Positions 22,895 to 32,517 are shown, counted from the stretch's first letter. The stretch is 64,000 bases of DNA from Streptomyces sp. ISL-10 (GCF_018614575.1 NZ_JAGGOJ010000018.1:1-64000); one strand, 5' to 3'. A program made the numbers and translations. Notes: generated from the sequence alone by a model not told the origin.

Positions 22895-25800
22895 GCCGCG
22901 CCGGTCGTCCTCGTCCTCGTGCGGGCCCAGCAGTTCGTCAGCCAGCGTCGGCAGGTCGTCCAGCGGCGTCTCCTCCGCCCAGTCCGGGCGGTGGCGCCGG
23001 CGGCCCGCCTGCGGGTCGACCGGGTGGGCCGGGGCGGCCGGGTCGACCTGAGGCAGTTCCCGGGTGCGCTCGTTGGCGTCCTCCGGCCCCGCCTGGTCCT
23101 CGGGGCGCTCGTCACGGAAGAAGCCCGGCGGCACCCGGTCCGCGGGGTCGGCGTCCCGGCGCGCGTCCCGGCGCGCGTCCCGCACCGGCGGCAGCACCGC
23201 CGTCTCGTCGGCCGCCCGCGGATCCGCCACGGCCGGGAGCACGGAGGTCTCCGCCTCGGCCCGCGGACCCTCCGCAGCAGGCAGCACGGAAGTCTCCGCC
23301 TCGTCGGGGACCTTCCGCAGCAGCGTCGTCTCGTCGTCCCCCGCTGCCGTGCCCGGCCTCGGGACCTCCTGCGTGATCTCGTCGGGACTCGCCGACGGCG
23401 CCTCGTCCGGCCTCACGACCGGCGTCGGCACGGTGACCTCGTTGGCCGCCTGCGCGGACGCCGCTGCCGCCGCGGCAGCGGCAGCCTCCGCGGCCCGCCG
23501 CGCCTGCTCCGCCTTCATCAGCGCCTCTTCCGCCTTGCGCTGCTTCTCCAGCCGACGCGCCTCGGCCTCGGCCCGCAGGCGGGCCTCCTCCGCGGCCTGG
23601 CGGCGAAGGCGCTCCTGTTCCTCCTGGCGCGCCTTCTCCTCGGCCTCGCGGCGGCGGCGTTCCTCATCCGCCCGCCGGCGCGCCTCCTCGGCGCGCTGCC
23701 TGGCCTCCTCGGCCTGGCGCTCGGCCTCGCGCTGCCGCGCCTCCTCCTCTTCGCGCCGCTTGCGCTCCTCCTCCTCGGCACGGAGCCTCGCGAGCTGCTC
23801 CTGGCGCTCACGCTCCAGGCGCTCCTCCTCCGCCTTCCGCGCGGCCTCCTCCTCGGCCTTGCGGCGGGCCTCCTCCGCGGCCGCCTCGCGCGCCTCCTCA
23901 CGGGCCTTGATCTCGGCGTCGGAGAGGGGCAGCAGCTGGTCGAGCCGGTGGCGTACGACAGTGGTGACCGACCCGGGCTCCTGGCCCGCGTCGACGACGA
24001 GGTAGCGGCCGGGGTCGGCCGCCGCCAGGGTCAGGAACCCGGCGCGCACCCGCTGATGGAACTCCGCGGGCTCGGACTCCAGCCGGTCCGGCGCCTCGGT
24101 GAAACGTTCGCGCGCGGCCTCCGGCGAGACGTCGAGCAGCACGGTCAGATTCGGTACGAGTCCGTCCGTCGCCCAGCGCGAAATCCGCGCGATCTCCGTC
24201 GGCGAAAGGTCGCGGCCCGCGCCCTGGTAGGCCACGGAGGAGTCGATGTAGCGGTCGGAGATGACGACGGCGCCGCGTTCCAGCGCCGGGCGGACGACCG
24301 AGTCGACGTGCTCCGCGCGGTCGGCGGCGTACAGCAGGGCCTCGGCCCGGTTGGACAGTCCGGCGCTCGACACGTCCAGCAGGATGGAGCGCAGCCGCTT
24401 GCCGACCGGGGTGGCACCGGGTTCACGGGTGACGACGACCTCGTGGCCCTTGGCGCGGATCCACTCGGCGAGCGCCTCGACCTGGGTGGACTTGCCCGCT
24501 CCGTCGCCGCCCTCGATGGCGATGAAGAATCCGTTCGCCGCAGGCACCTGCGCCGGGTCCGCGCCACCGCGCAGCGCGTCGCGCAGATCACGGCGCAGAG
24601 GCACCCCTGAACGGTCGTCCGTCTTGGCCAGCACGACCGCGGCGACGGGCAGCAGCAGCGCGCCGACGAGCATCAGCGTGAACGCGGCCCCGCCGTGCGC
24701 GAAGACGAAGTCCCCGCTCGCGAGCCGGTGCGGACCGATCGCCGCGGCGAGCAGCGGGGCCGCGATCGCGGCGAGCCCGATGGCGACGCGGACGACAGCC
24801 TGGAGGTGAGCGGTGATACGGGGCCGGCGGAAGTCCTCGGTCTCCTGGTCGATCAGGGCGTGCCCGGTGTTGGCGGCGACACCCGCCGCGAAGCCGGCGA
24901 GCGCCGCGATGAACAGCACGGTGGACGTGTCCGGCACCAGCCCCATGGCCAGCAGCGCCACGCCGGTCACGGTGAGCGCGAGGGCGAGCAGCCGGCGCCG
25001 CGACAGCGAGGGCAGTACGGATCCGGCCGCGCGGATCCCGACTCCGGTGCCGCCGATCAGGGCGAGGACGAGCAGCGCGAACGCGACCGGCCCGCCGCCG
25101 AGGTCGATGGCGTGGAGCACGGCGACGGCCGTCGCGGATGCGATCGCTCCGGTGACTGCGGCGCAGGCGATGACGAACAGCGGGATGCCGCCCGTGCGCC
25201 CCTTGTCCACACCGTTCCCGCCGTTCCCGCCCGACGGGCGGCGCAGGCCCTCCAGCGGCGATCGCGGCCGGGGCGTCTGTGCGCCGGGCAGCTCCACGAA
25301 GTACAGCGTCGACACGGACGCGGCGAACAGACCGGCCGCCAGGTACGAGGGGAGAGCGGCCTGATGCAGCGTGAACCACTCGATGCCCGAGCCGAGCAGG
25401 TTGCCGACCAGCGTGGCGGCGAGAAGAGCGGCGGCCGCAGCGGGGACGACCGCGAAACCGGTGCGCAGCCACAGCCTGCGCAGCGCGTCGAGGTGGTCGG
25501 GCAGCGGCCGTACCGCAGCCCCCTCCGGCGGTGGCGCGGGCAGTAGCGCGGGAGCTGCGCCGTCGCGGGCGACGGTCCAGAAACGTTCCGCGACACCGGC
25601 CACGAAGACGCTGATCAGGAGGATCGCGAGTGCGTTGGCGGGCGTCCAGTCGATCCACAAGGGGGCGACCACCAAAAGCGCGACCCGCACGCCGTCCGCG
25701 CCGATCATGGTCCAGCGCCGGTCCAGCGGCCCGCTCGGCGCGGTGAGCGAGGTCATGGGACCGAGCAGCACGGCCCCGAAGAGAAGAGTGGCCAGCACCC

Positions 25801-26101
25801 GAGCGCCGAGCACAGCGGCGACGGCAAAGGCCGCCCCGCGGTAGCCGGACCCGAAGTCGCCGGAGTCTACGGCCGCCTGCAAGGCCAGCAGCATCAGGAC
25901 GAGAACGCCCAGTGCGTCCCCGATTCCGCCGACCACCTGTGCGTTCCACAGCCGCCTCAGCGGTGCGTGGCGCAGGAGGGCGCGCACGGCGCGCTCCCGC
26001 GAGTCCGCGGCGAGGGCGTCGGAATCAGATGCGTCGGAAGCAGTCTCTGCAGCGGTACTCATGACCGCCTGCTGCTCGGCTGGCTGCTCGGCTCGCGTCA
26101 T
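22883..26101 (-). CDS. tmk: Thymidylate kinase with N-terminal MFS-like membrane domain and long coiled-coil tail
   Basis: 1072 residues, about five times a normal dTMP kinase. Residues about 50-510 form an MFS-like membrane domain with about 12 hydrophobic segments. About 522-725 is a complete dTMP kinase ('FIAIEGGDGAGKSTQ' P-loop, 'TREPGATPVG', 'DRYIDSSVAYQGAGR') that phosphorylates dTMP to dTDP. About 725-885 is an Arg/Glu-rich alpha-helical coiled coil, then an Ala-rich stretch and an acidic tail with four Glu-Thr repeats ('ETTLL', 'ETSVLP' twice, 'ETAVLP'). The same MFS-kinase fusion is annotated in other Streptomyces. ATG 26101 chosen; ATG 26062 is equally possible. The kinase would be membrane-tethered. 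Confidence 0.93.
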   Translation of the reverse strand: MTRAEQPAEQQAVMSTAAETASDASDSDALAADSRERAVRALLRHAPLRRLWNAQVVGGIGDALGVLVLMLLALQAAVDSGDFGSGYRGAAFAVAAVLGARVLATLLFGAVLLGPMTSLTAPSGPLDRRWTMIGADGVRVALLVVAPLWIDWTPANALAILLISVFVAGVAERFWTVARDGAAPALLPAPPPEGAAVRPLPDHLDALRRLWLRTGFAVVPAAAAALLAATLVGNLLGSGIEWFTLHQAALPSYLAAGLFAASVSTLYFVELPGAQTPRPRSPLEGLRRPSGGNGGNGVDKGRTGGIPLFVIACAAVTGAIASATAVAVLHAIDLGGGPVAFALLVLALIGGTGVGIRAAGSVLPSLSRRRLLALALTVTGVALLAMGLVPDTSTVLFIAALAGFAAGVAANTGHALIDQETEDFRRPRITAHLQAVVRVAIGLAAIAAPLLAAAIGPHRLASGDFVFAHGGAAFTLMLVGALLLPVAAVVLAKTDDRSGVPLRRDLRDALRGGADPAQVPAANGFFIAIEGGDGAGKSTQVEALAEWIRAKGHEVVVTREPGATPVGKRLRSILLDVSSAGLSNRAEALLYAADRAEHVDSVVRPALERGAVVISDRYIDSSVAYQGAGRDLSPTEIARISRWATDGLVPNLTVLLDVSPEAARERFTEAPDRLESEPAEFHQRVRAGFLTLAAADPGRYLVVDAGQEPGSVTTVVRHRLDQLLPLSDAEIKAREEAREAAAEEARRKAEEEAARKAEEERLERERQEQLARLRAEEEERKRREEEEARQREAERQAEEARQRAEEARRRADEERRRREAEEKARQEEQERLRRQAAEEARLRAEAEARRLEKQRKAEEALMKAEQARRAAEAAAAAAAAASAQAANEVTVPTPVVRPDEAPSASPDEITQEVPRPGTAAGDDETTLLRKVPDEAETSVLPAAEGPRAEAETSVLPAVADPRAADETAVLPPVRDARRDARRDADPADRVPPGFFRDERPEDQAGPEDANERTRELPQVDPAAPAHPVDPQAGRRRHRPDWAEETPLDDLPTLADELLGPHEDEDDRRGRSR

Positions 26102-26414
26102 CCGCCCAGCCTATCCGGAGCGGGTCGCTCCCCGGAGGGGTGTGCGAACACACTGGCGCTTTGTCACACGAGTGTGAAGGTTCTCGTGCGGAGAAGAGAG
26201 ACAGAGCGCGGCGTTCGGGGGGCCGGGACGGGTATGTTGCGGCCGGGGCGGGGCGACCGGGGGCGGTACACGGCGGCCGGGGCCCGGCGACCGGAAGTGC
26301 CTCCCGGCCGCCCCCGCGGTTCCCCGGCTCCACGCCCGGAGCCCGCGGTTCGCCGGCTCCACGCCGGGAGCCCCCGCGGTTTCCCCGGCTCCACGCCCGG
26401 AGCCCCTCGGTTCC
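26102..26414. other. tmk-topA gap with repeats
   Basis: 313 bp. The half next to topA is a tandem array (26312-26435). The half next to tmk should carry the tmk promoter. A Cys/His-free AT-richer patch at 26150-26190 ('TTTGTCACACGAGTGTGAAGG') contains CACACGAGTGTG, a 12-bp near-perfect inverted repeat at about 26165-26176 that could be an operator. Confidence 0.4.
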
Positions 26415-26435
26415 CTACTCCTCGCCCGGAGCCGC
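26312..26435. repeat. About four ~30-bp tandem repeats running into the 3' end of topA
   Basis: Copies share a CGGTTCCCCGGCTCCACG core followed by CCCGGAGC. They begin near 26312, 26342, 26371 and 26405. The last, most diverged copy contains the topA stop codon (26415-26417) and codes the final residues 'APGEE'. This again looks like a coding 3' end copied into its flank. Confidence 0.7.
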
Positions 26436-29285
26436 CGACGCGTTGGCCGACGCCGCGGCCTTCTTCGTGGTGGTCTTCTTCGCCGGGGCCTTCTTGGCGG
26501 CGGCCGTCGTCTTCGCCGCCGTCGTCTTCTTCGCGGCCGTGGTCTTCTTGGCGGCGGTCTTCTTCGCCGCCGTCTTCTTGGCCGCGGTCTTCTTCGCGGG
26601 CGCCTTCTTGGCCGCCGTCTTCTTCTTGACCGGCCCCTTGGCACGCTTCTCGGCGAGCAGCTCGTACCCGCGCTCCGGCGTGATGTCCTCGACGCTGTCG
26701 CCGGTGCGCAGCGTCGCGTTCGTCTCGCCGTCGGTGACGTACGGGCCGAAGCGGCCGTCCTTGACGACGACCGGGCGCTCACTGACCGGGTCCGTGCCCA
26801 GCTCCTTCAACGGCGGCTTGGCCGCGGCCCGACCGCGCTGCTTGGGCTGCGCGTAGATCGCGAGGGCCTCCTCCAGCGTGATGCCGAACAGCTGCTCCTC
26901 GTTCTCCAGCGAGCGCGAGTCGGTGCCCTTCTTCAGATACGGGCCGTACCGGCCGTTCTGCGCGGTGATCTCGACGCCTTCGGCGTCGGTGCCGACCACG
27001 CGGGGCAGCGACATCAGCCTCAGCGCGTCCTCGAGCGTGACCGTGTCCAGCGACATGGACTTGAACAGCGATGCCGTACGCGGCTTGACCGCGTTCTTGC
27101 CAGTCTTCGGCGTGCCCTCGGGCAGCACCTCGGTGACGTACGGGCCGTAGCGGCCGTCCTTGGCGATGATCTGGTGTCCGGTCGCCGGGTCGGTGCCCAG
27201 CTCGAAGTCACCGCTCGGCTTGGCGAGCAGCTCCTCCGCGTGCTCCACGGTCAGCTCGTCGGGAGCGAGGTCCTCGGGGACGTCGGCGCGCTGGTGGCCC
27301 TCCGCCTCCTTCTCGCCGCGCTCGACGTACGGGCCGTAGCGGCCCACGCGCAGGACGATGCCGTTGCCGACGGGGAAACTGGAGATCTCGCGGGCGTCGA
27401 TCGCGCCCAGGTCGGTCACCAGCTCCTTGAGGCCACCGAGGTGATCGCCGTCGCCGTTGCCCGCCTCGGAGGCGGCACCCGCCGCGTCGCCCTCGCCGAA
27501 GTAGAAGCGCTTCAGCCACGGCACGGCCTGCGCCTCGCCCCGCGCGATGCGGTCGAGGTCGTCCTCCATCCTGGCGGTGAAGTCGTAGTCGACGAGCCGG
27601 CCGAAGTGCTTCTCCAGCAGGTTGACCACTGCGAAGGAGAGGAACGACGGCACGAGCGCCGTGCCCTTCTTGAAGACGTAGCCGCGGTCCAGGATCGTGC
27701 CGATGATCGAGGCGTACGTCGAGGGACGGCCGATCTCGCGCTCTTCCAGCTCCTTGACCAGCGACGCCTCGGTGTAGCGGGCCGGCGGCTTGGTGGCGTG
27801 GCCGTCGACCGAGATCTCCTCGGCGGACAGGGCGTCGCCCTCCGTGACCTGCGGGAGGCGCCGCTCGCGGTCGTCCAGCTCTGCGTTCGGGTCGTCGGCA
27901 CCTTCGACGTATGCCTTCATGAAGCCGTGGAAGGTGATCGTCTTGCCGGAGGCGGTGAACTCGGCGTCACGGCCGTCGGAGGCCAGGCCGCCGATCTTCA
28001 CCGTGACGCTGTTTCCGACGGCGTCCTTCATCTGGGAAGCGACGGTCCGCTTCCAGATCAACTCGTAGAGCCTGAACTGGTCGCCGGTCAGTCCGGTCTC
28101 CGCGGGAGTGCGGAAACGGTCACCCGAGGGCCGGATCGCCTCGTGCGCCTCCTGCGCGTTCTTGACCTTGCCGGCATAGGTGCGGGGCTTGTCGGGCAGG
28201 TAGTCGCCGCCGTACAGCTGCGTCACCTGGGCCCGGGCCGCCGCGACGGCGGTGTCGGACAGCGTGGTGGAGTCCGTACGCATGTAGGTGATGAAGCCGT
28301 TCTCGTACAGCTTCTGCGCGACCTGCATCGTCGCCTTGGCCCCGAAGCCGAGCTTGCGCGAGGCCTCCTGCTGCAGCGTGGTCGTGCGGAACGGCGCGTA
28401 CGGCGAGCGGCGGTAGGGCTTGGACTCGACGGAACGCACCGCGAAGGACGCGTCCTGGAGGGCTGCGGCCAGGGCGCGGGCGTTCGCCTCGTCGAGGTGC
28501 AGCACCTGGTCGCTCTTGAGCCGGCCGTCCGGACCGAAGTCGCGGCCCTGCGCGACCCGCTGCCCGTTCACCGTGTTGAGGCGGGCCGTGAGGGTCGAAG
28601 GGTCGGAGGTGTCCCCGGCGCGGCCGGTGGCGAAGGTTCCGGTCAGGTCCCAGTACTCGGCGGAGCGGAAGGCGATGCGCTCGCGCTCCCGCTCGACGAC
28701 GAGCCGGGTCGCTACGGACTGCACACGTCCGGCGGACAGCCGCGGCATGACCTTCTTCCACAGGACCGGCGAGACCTCGTAGCCGTAGAGGCGGTCGAGG
28801 ATGCGTCGGGTCTCCTGGGCGTCGACCATGCGCTTGTTGAGCTCGCGCGGGTTGGCGACGGCGTCGCGGATCGCGTCCTTGGTGATCTCGTGGAACACCA
28901 TGCGGTGGACGGGGACCTTGGGCTTGAGGACCTCGAGCAGGTGCCACGCGATGGCCTCGCCCTCGCGGTCCTCATCGGTGGCGAGGAAGAGCTCGTCGGA
29001 CTCGGCGAGCTGCTCCTTGAGCTTCCTGACCTGGGCCTTCTTGTCGGCGTTCACGACGTAGATCGGCTGGAAATCGTGCTCGACGTCGACGCCGAGCCGG
29101 CGCACCTCGCCGGTGTACTTCTCCGGCACCTCGGCGGCACCGTTCGGCAGGTCGCGGATGTGCCCGACGCTCGCCTCGACGACATAGCCGGGGCCGAGAT
29201 AGCCCTTGATCGTCTTCGCCTTGGCAGGCGACTCGACGATCACGAGTCGGCGGCCGCCCTGTGCGGTCTCGCTGGTCGGGGACAA
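26415..29285 (-). CDS. topA: DNA topoisomerase I
   Basis: 956 residues, type IA enzyme relaxing negative supercoils. Toprim domain at the N-terminus ('RLVIVESPAKAKTIKGYLG', 'ATDEDREGEAIAWHL'), catalytic Tyr in 'GFITYMRTDSTTLS' near residue 334, then several C-terminal repeats ('GRYGPYVxxG') and a final Lys/Ala-rich tail (about residues 895-940, 'KKTAAKK' units) typical of Streptomyces TopA and linked in the literature to processivity. The start is TTG at 29285 with GGAGAG 10 nt upstream, giving the conserved 'MSPTSETAQGGRRL'. Essential; in Streptomyces topA expression is supercoiling-sensitive. Confidence 0.98.
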   Translation of the reverse strand: MSPTSETAQGGRRLVIVESPAKAKTIKGYLGPGYVVEASVGHIRDLPNGAAEVPEKYTGEVRRLGVDVEHDFQPIYVVNADKKAQVRKLKEQLAESDELFLATDEDREGEAIAWHLLEVLKPKVPVHRMVFHEITKDAIRDAVANPRELNKRMVDAQETRRILDRLYGYEVSPVLWKKVMPRLSAGRVQSVATRLVVERERERIAFRSAEYWDLTGTFATGRAGDTSDPSTLTARLNTVNGQRVAQGRDFGPDGRLKSDQVLHLDEANARALAAALQDASFAVRSVESKPYRRSPYAPFRTTTLQQEASRKLGFGAKATMQVAQKLYENGFITYMRTDSTTLSDTAVAAARAQVTQLYGGDYLPDKPRTYAGKVKNAQEAHEAIRPSGDRFRTPAETGLTGDQFRLYELIWKRTVASQMKDAVGNSVTVKIGGLASDGRDAEFTASGKTITFHGFMKAYVEGADDPNAELDDRERRLPQVTEGDALSAEEISVDGHATKPPARYTEASLVKELEEREIGRPSTYASIIGTILDRGYVFKKGTALVPSFLSFAVVNLLEKHFGRLVDYDFTARMEDDLDRIARGEAQAVPWLKRFYFGEGDAAGAASEAGNGDGDHLGGLKELVTDLGAIDAREISSFPVGNGIVLRVGRYGPYVERGEKEAEGHQRADVPEDLAPDELTVEHAEELLAKPSGDFELGTDPATGHQIIAKDGRYGPYVTEVLPEGTPKTGKNAVKPRTASLFKSMSLDTVTLEDALRLMSLPRVVGTDAEGVEITAQNGRYGPYLKKGTDSRSLENEEQLFGITLEEALAIYAQPKQRGRAAAKPPLKELGTDPVSERPVVVKDGRFGPYVTDGETNATLRTGDSVEDITPERGYELLAEKRAKGPVKKKTAAKKAPAKKTAAKKTAAKKTAAKKTTAAKKTTAAKTTAAAKKAPAKKTTTKKAAASANASAAPGEE

Positions 29286-29509
29286 CTTCGCTCTTCTCTC
29301 CGGTCGACATTCGATGGGCGCTCACGGCGGTGCGGTACGCGGTACTGCCAGCGTTAGGGCACTGCTGTGGCGCTGCTGTCGCTGCGGAGTGTGACGGTAC
29401 AACCCGCCCCCGTGTCAAACGGCAAAAGACCGCAACGGCCACTCGAACGGTAACCCGACTCCAGCCTTTTCTGCCGCCCGGACCGGCACGTCTTCGCCTG
29501 TGCGCCGCT

Positions 29510-29707
29510 TCAGATACGTGCGAAGCACCACACCCCGAGCGCGAGGAAGGCCGCGCCGAAGAGGATCCCGGAGGCGGTGGCCGTGGCGGGGCTCACTCCG
29601 TGCGCGACGGGTGCGCGGTGTGCGAGCCGTGTCCCCGTCCACAGCAGCAGCCCGGCTCCGAACAGCGCGAATGCCGTCCCGGCGAAGATCGCTGGCCCGC
29701 TCTCCAT
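29510..29707 (-). CDS. Small two-TM membrane protein
   Basis: 65 residues from ATG 29707 (GGGAAGGA about 12 nt upstream); a GTG at 29761 would add 18 polar residues. Two hydrophobic helices, 'AIFAGTAFALFGAGLLLWTG' and 'GILFGAAFLALGVWCFARI', joined by a short polar loop. No family recognised. It sits alone between topA and the methyltransferase on the same strand, where S. coelicolor also has a small hypothetical gene as I remember. Confidence 0.55.
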   Translation of the reverse strand: MESGPAIFAGTAFALFGAGLLLWTGTRLAHRAPVAHGVSPATATASGILFGAAFLALGVWCFARI

Positions 29708-29987
29708 GCCCGTACCCGGTCCTTCCCTGGTGCCATGGCTGTCGGATGCAGAGGCTGCCACCCCCGGGCGTCGGCCGCGCGAATTCCGGGTGAACGGCGC
29801 GTGGGTTCACCCACGCGGTCGCGTCGGCAACTTTTTTGGGAGGAGCCCGCTCCTCTTCTTTGTGGTGGCGGGCGCGCCTTCTTCAGGTGGGGACGGTCCG
29901 GAGCCGGGGCGGCCCGGTCCCGGGAGAAGCCGCTGACCGAACATTGGCCGGTTCTCCCGCGGTGAGCGGCGTGAACCGTGCGGGTCC
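29708..29987. other. Intergenic region downstream of methyltransferase
   Basis: 280 bp. No gene or strong inverted repeat seen. A TTTTTT tract at 29831-29836 is unusual for this genome but is not preceded by a stem. Confidence 0.35.
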
Positions 29988-31562
29988 CTAGGCCGTCGTG
30001 CCCGGACTGCCCGGCCGGGTCGGATCCATCGGATCGGCCGTCGTGGCGGGATCGGTCGGATCGATCACATCGGCCGGTTCGAGGAAGCCCTCTTCCACCA
30101 GAAGTCGCAGCGCCTGCGGCGTGCGGTCACGCAGCAGCACCGGGTCCTCGTCGATCAGCTGGGCGATGGCGTCCAGAATCCGTCCGGCGCTCAGCGTCCC
30201 GTCGCACACCCCCGCGAACCCCGCGCCGACGGTGTCCACCTTGGTCGCCCGCCGCATGCCCCGGTTCTGGCGCAGGACCACGTGCTCCGGATCCTCGGCA
30301 CCCGGCAGCCCGACCTGCTCCTGCACCACCTCCGGCGCCAGCCTGAACCGGTCGGAGAGCAGCGCCGCGTCGTCGTGGGTGCGCAGATAGTCCTGCCGGT
30401 CGAAATGCGCGCGCACGGCATCGCCGAGCGGCTGCTCGACCGGGTGCGGCCACTCCTCCGTCACGATCGACGGCCGGTCCGCACCGGACCTGCGAAGCGT
30501 GATCCACCCGAAGCCGACCGCCTTGGTCTTGCGCGCCTCGAACTCGTCCAGCCATGCGTCGTACCGCGCCGCGTACCGCGCGGGATCGCTGCGATGGTCG
30601 CCGCTGTCGCGCAGCCACAGCTCCGCGTACTGCGTGATGTCCTGCACTTCGCGCTGGATGATCCAGGCGTCGCAGCCGCGCGGCACCCAGGAGCGCAGCC
30701 GCTCCTGCCAGTCCTCCCCCTCCACGTGCTGCCAGTTGGCGAGGAACTGGGCGAAGCCGCCCTCGTTCAGCCTGTCGCCCGCCTGCTGGACAAGCGAGCG
30801 GCACAGATCGTCCCCGCCCATCCCGCCGTCCCGGTAGGTCAGCCTGGCGCCGGGGGAGATGACGAAGGGCGGGTTGGACACGATCAGGTCGAACGTGTCC
30901 GAGGCGACCGGCTCGAACAGCGAGCCCTCCCGCAGATCCGCCTCCTGCGCGCCGGACAGGGCGAGAGTGAGGCGTGTGAAGTGCAGGGCGCGCGGATTGA
31001 GGTCCGTGGCCGTGACCCGCGTCGCGTGCTGCGCGGCGTGCAGCGCCTGGATGCCGGATCCCGTGCCCACGTCGAGTGCGGAATCGACGGGCATCCGCAC
31101 GGTGATGCCGGCGAGCGTGGTGGAGGCGCCGCCGACGCCGAGGACGACCCCCTCGCCCTGTCCCCCCGCACCGCCCGCGCCGCCGACAGCGCAGCCCAGG
31201 TCGGCCACGATGAACCAGTCCTGTCCCTGCGGCCCCCCGTACGGCCGGACGTCAACAGTGGCCCGGACCTCGTCCCCGTCGCGCAGCACCCAGCCGTCCG
31301 CCAGGCACTCCTCGATCGGCAGCGCGGCACGTGCCCGCCCGTACGCCACGGGCCGCTGCAGCAGGAACAGCCGGACGAGCGTCTCCAGCGCGGTGTCCCC
31401 GCGGGTGGCGCGCAGGGCGGGAACGGTCTCGCTGCGCGCGAGCGCCGCGTACGCAGGGGCTCCGAGCAGGTCGAGAAGACCATCGGCGGTGAACCCGGCG
31501 GCAAGGAAGGCGTCACGAAGCCGGGGAGCGTGATCGGGCGCGGGAAGACTGGTCGTACTCAC
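29988..31562 (-). CDS. Class I SAM-dependent methyltransferase, RsmC/RlmG-HemK-like
   Basis: 524 residues from GTG 31562 ('VSTTSLPAPDHAPRLRDAFLAAGFTADGL'). The frame remains open upstream only through Pro/Gly-rich repeats, which I exclude. N-terminal DUF7059/7782-type domain to about residue 160; SAM-binding motif 'ALDVGTGSGIQALHAAQHA' near residue 175; catalytic 'DLIVSNPPFVISPG' (NPPF) near 250, diagnostic of N-methylation of nucleic-acid bases or protein Gln. Conserved actinobacterial protein between topA and hppA. The target (rRNA or release factor-like) is not known to me. A Gly/Ala-rich loop at about residues 125-140 is species-variable. Confidence 0.87.
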   Translation of the reverse strand: MSTTSLPAPDHAPRLRDAFLAAGFTADGLLDLLGAPAYAALARSETVPALRATRGDTALETLVRLFLLQRPVAYGRARAALPIEECLADGWVLRDGDEVRATVDVRPYGGPQGQDWFIVADLGCAVGGAGGAGGQGEGVVLGVGGASTTLAGITVRMPVDSALDVGTGSGIQALHAAQHATRVTATDLNPRALHFTRLTLALSGAQEADLREGSLFEPVASDTFDLIVSNPPFVISPGARLTYRDGGMGGDDLCRSLVQQAGDRLNEGGFAQFLANWQHVEGEDWQERLRSWVPRGCDAWIIQREVQDITQYAELWLRDSGDHRSDPARYAARYDAWLDEFEARKTKAVGFGWITLRRSGADRPSIVTEEWPHPVEQPLGDAVRAHFDRQDYLRTHDDAALLSDRFRLAPEVVQEQVGLPGAEDPEHVVLRQNRGMRRATKVDTVGAGFAGVCDGTLSAGRILDAIAQLIDEDPVLLRDRTPQALRLLVEEGFLEPADVIDPTDPATTADPMDPTRPGSPGTTA

Positions 31563-31628
31563 GAACCCATTGTGGCGGCCGCCACTGACAATCGCCGCAC
31601 CGCCCGGCCCGGACGGCACAGGCGGGCC

Positions 31629-31682
31629 GGGCGGGATGGCCGGCCCGGGCGGGATGGCCGAGCTGGGCGGGATGGCCGAGCC
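31629..31682. repeat. Three 18-bp tandem repeats in the 3' flank of the lipoprotein gene
   Basis: GGGCGGGATGGCCG recurs at 31629-31642, 31647-31660 and 31665-31678, exact period 18. It lies between the lipoprotein stop (31794) and the methyltransferase start (31562), so it would be in the untranslated RNA between the two. Confidence 0.8.
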
Positions 31683-31793
31683 GGGCCTGACTCGGCATGG
31701 TCGCGACGCGGGCCGCCGGGGCCCGACTTGTCCCACACGCCGGCCGAGTGGGGCCTCAGGCAGCCGCGTTGCCGTGCGCCGAGGCTCCGGTGG

Positions 31794-32381
31794 TCACGCC
31801 TTGCTCGGGGACGCGGACGCACCCGACGCGGGGCTCGACGTCTTGGCCCTCTGGCAGCCCGGCTGCTTCGCCATGGCCTTGCCCAACTCACCGGACTGCA
31901 GCTTGGCCAGCGCGGCCTGGTCCATGCGCTCGATCTTCTTCAGGCCGTCCGCCACCTCCTGGAGGCCGTCGGCGAACTTCTGCTGGTCCTTGGGGTCGAG
32001 GTCGTCGACCTTCTTCTTGAGCGCCAGGTATTCCGTGGCGGTGGCCTCGAGTTCGTTCACCGCGTCCGTACGGAGCTTCTCGCCGTTGTCCACCGGCGGT
32101 ACGCCGGCGTCCCTGACGGCCTTGGCAAGTGCCTTGTCCGCGGCGGCGATGTCCGCGAACGCCTTGGAGTCGGCTGCCTGGATGTCGGCGGGCTTGCCGT
32201 CAGCGGCCGTCGAGATGATGGCCTGCTGGGCGTTCGCCCTCTTCTGGATCTGCGGCTGTGCCTGGTCACAGACCTTCTTGGCCCAGGCGTTCGCCTTCTC
32301 CTCGCTGTCGTCCCCGCATCCCGACAGCGCCAGTACCAGTACCGCACCGCCGGACAGTGCGGCCGCAAGCTTCTTGTTCAC
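31794..32381 (-). CDS. Small secreted lipoprotein
   Basis: 195 residues from GTG 32381 with GGAAGGGA about 8 nt upstream. Signal 'KKLAAALSGGAVLVLALSGC' ends in a lipobox Cys. The mature part is helical and charged ('ADIQAADSKAFADIAAADKALAKAVRDAG', 'LKKKVDDLDPKDQQKFADGLQEVADGL') and ends in a Ser/Ala/Pro tail. No enzyme motif. Conserved in Streptomyces next to hppA as a hypothetical small secreted protein. Likely an envelope-attached helical bundle of unknown role. Confidence 0.85.
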   Translation of the reverse strand: MNKKLAAALSGGAVLVLALSGCGDDSEEKANAWAKKVCDQAQPQIQKRANAQQAIISTAADGKPADIQAADSKAFADIAAADKALAKAVRDAGVPPVDNGEKLRTDAVNELEATATEYLALKKKVDDLDPKDQQKFADGLQEVADGLKKIERMDQAALAKLQSGELGKAMAKQPGCQRAKTSSPASGASASPSKA

Positions 32382-32517
32382 CGGATTGGTCCCTTCCAAG
32401 GCTCTCTCGGCCCCGGAACATACACGCCAAGTGGGCGACAAACGCGTGTCGTGTGCCCGATTCATCACCTATGAAGCCATTTGCACCAAGGGAGACATGA
32501 CTCACCCGCACGCGCGA

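Noticed and set aside
27174..29357. 727-residue plus-strand frame opposite topA
   Set aside because: No domain; TopA is unmistakable on the other strand.
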